Positions 62,965-64,000 of a DNA stretch of 64,000 nucleotides are shown piece by piece. The notes beneath the pieces were generated by a model that saw only the letters and a list, made by a program, of their open reading frames with translations, was not told where the DNA came from and searched no databases. Origin of the DNA: Symsagittifera roscoffensis (Eukaryota > Xenacoelomorpha > Acoela > Convolutidae). Each line of letters starts with the position of its first letter. Position 1 is the first letter of the stretch. Both the position numbers and the translations under genes were made by a program. The stretch covers positions 1,328,242 to 1,392,241 of the forward strand of contig NW_026971149.1 in NCBI RefSeq assembly GCF_963678635.1. The letters are read 5' to 3'.

Positions 62965-64000
62965 ATGGCAGACAGATTCTGGAAATCCATGCCCGCGGCC
63001 CTGAAGAAGCCCACTCTCGATGAGCTGTACAGACGCTTGAGGGACCCGGATTATACCCAGATAGACGAGAGAATGGCGGTAATGTTGAATGCCATCCTCC
63101 AACTGGAAGAGCAGGGTGAGTGCAGGGAGTCTGCGACGGAGGCTGTCTTGATGGTCGGCTACACCACTGAGGGGATATCCAATCAAGAGCAGACCAGATG
63201 GTTGTCTTGGAATGCGGATGGAGGAGTAAGGGGCTATGACTTGGCAAGGAATCCTGGCCTTAGCAACAATACCGAATATGGCGCAGGAGAATTCCCACTA
63301 CCATCTAGACCATCAGCAAGTTCGACAGGCCAGAGCTCGAGTAAGGTGCCATCGATGACGCGAGCGCAACAGACGACTGAGGCATACCCGGATCTTGGTA
63401 CTCTAAAGAAAGAACTCGAGAAGACGCAGAAAGAAAGGAACAAGGCGAATCTCGATCGAGATCAAGCAAAGCTGAATCGGGAGAAAGCTCTACTGGAAAG
63501 GACCAGGCGATCATCGAACGAGATCAAACTCTGAGGTCGCTTGAGATACTGCGGGCTGAACATCAGCAGGAACTGAGGGTGCGCGAGAATGCCGCGAATT
63601 GTGAGCAACTGAAGTCGGAGATGGAGAGGATAGAACAACGACAACGTGAGCTTGACGCACAGAAGGGAGCCAGGACGAAGAAGCGAGTGGTTACTACCTC
63701 GAGGCCAGAATCACGTATGGAAGTGGATGAAGCCCCAGGGCAAGAGGACAGTTCAATCTTGACCGTGAGGCTAGAGAACACATGAGTGAAGGGTTGGAAG
63801 TCTGGATCCCGAATGAAGCAACGTCCTCCCTGCACAGCCTAGAGGCGCAACCCATACGCCCGTTGATGGATGTGGTTATGCCGGGGTACACCCCTACCTC
63901 AACCTCGAGCGGCATTCAGGTGAGCGGCGGCTCATCTCGTCTGAAGGAGCTGCACGAGAGGTTACAACAAAAAAGTCGTGAGAACTCAGCAAGGGCGGAG
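62965..64000 (+). pseudogene. Coiled-coil third ORF downstream of Pol (partial, frameshifted)
   Basis: ATG 62965 opens MADRFWKSMPAALKKP. A helical N-terminal domain (LDELYRRLRDPDYTQIDERM) is followed by a Ser/Pro-rich linker and a long charged coiled coil (LKKELEKTQKERNKANLDRD). Near 63500 the coil continues in a second frame to 63784, and from about 63782 in a third frame beyond the window. Two small indels therefore break the gene. No membrane span or signal peptide is visible, so it is not a typical env. It could be a third ORF of the element or a separate insertion. Confidence 0.6.

Larger units (their letters stand above)
50422..64000 (+). mobile_element. Ty3/gypsy-type LTR retrotransposon, right copy, with macro domain and third ORF
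   Basis: The order on the plus strand is LTR (50422-51344), primer-binding site, 2.4-kb leader, Gag-protease, RT, RNase H, integrase with C-terminal macro domain, then a coiled-coil ORF running off the window. No second LTR appears before 64000, so the element exceeds 13.5 kb and carries sequence beyond Pol. RT and protease are inactivated; integrase is not. Confidence 0.88.

Noticed and set aside
62900-64000. Third ORF as an env gene
   Set aside because: No signal peptide, membrane span or cysteine pattern is visible; the sequence is a coiled coil.
1-64000. CRISPR arrays, rRNA or tRNA genes, bacterial operon signals
   Set aside because: The tandem repeats lack spacer structure, no rRNA or tRNA cloverleaf was recognised, and introns and retroelements show a eukaryotic genome.

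Overview
The window reads as a transposon-rich stretch of an invertebrate animal genome. No rRNA, tRNA, CRISPR array or ordinary host gene is visible. Eukaryotic origin is shown by a clean GT-AG intron of 68 bp (28783-28850), TTTTCAG-type acceptors, LTR retroelements and a Polinton/Maverick. The species cannot be named from this sequence.

Layout. (1) 1-10690, minus strand: a decayed Ty3/gypsy-type LTR retrotransposon cut by the window start (integrase, RNase H, broken RT, protease, broken Gag, a long leader full of CCTCCGGATT motifs, and a 923-bp 5' LTR ending at 10690). (2) 10691-12848 and 29891-31152: copy A of a local, partly tandem repeat family. (3) 12849-29890: a 17,042-bp Polinton/Maverick inserted in copy A, with ~0.6-kb terminal inverted repeats and the 6-bp target duplication GACAGG. 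(4) 31153-49835: further copies (B and C) of the repeat family, with ~455-bp tandem units, a 3,865-bp higher-order duplication, and a 1,590-bp mini-Polinton (33976-35565) that is a fold-back palindrome of the PolB end. (5) 50422-64000, plus strand: a second, divergent LTR element of the same kind (923-bp 5' LTR, same primer-binding site, Gag-protease, broken RT, RNase H, integrase with a C-terminal macro domain, and a further coiled-coil ORF that runs off the window).

The Polinton carries the virus-like set: protein-primed DNA polymerase (minus strand), and, mostly on the plus strand, accessory genes, packaging ATPase, integrase, minor and major capsid proteins, a basic core-like protein, a cysteine-rich membrane protein and an adenovirus-type protease. 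Adjoining genes repeatedly overlap by ATGA. A four-unit, 60-bp array of TGACGTCA sites lies between the divergent polymerase and right-arm genes and looks like a shared control region. Most core genes are broken: the polymerase has several frameshifts, stops and an exonuclease-site change, the integrase has lost two of its three catalytic acids, and both capsid genes are interrupted. The protease is intact.

The most notable observations are the fold-back mini-Polinton with the same target duplication as its parent, paralogous empty sites that fix both Polinton boundaries, the TGACGTCA array, and the macro domain fused to the retroelement Pol.
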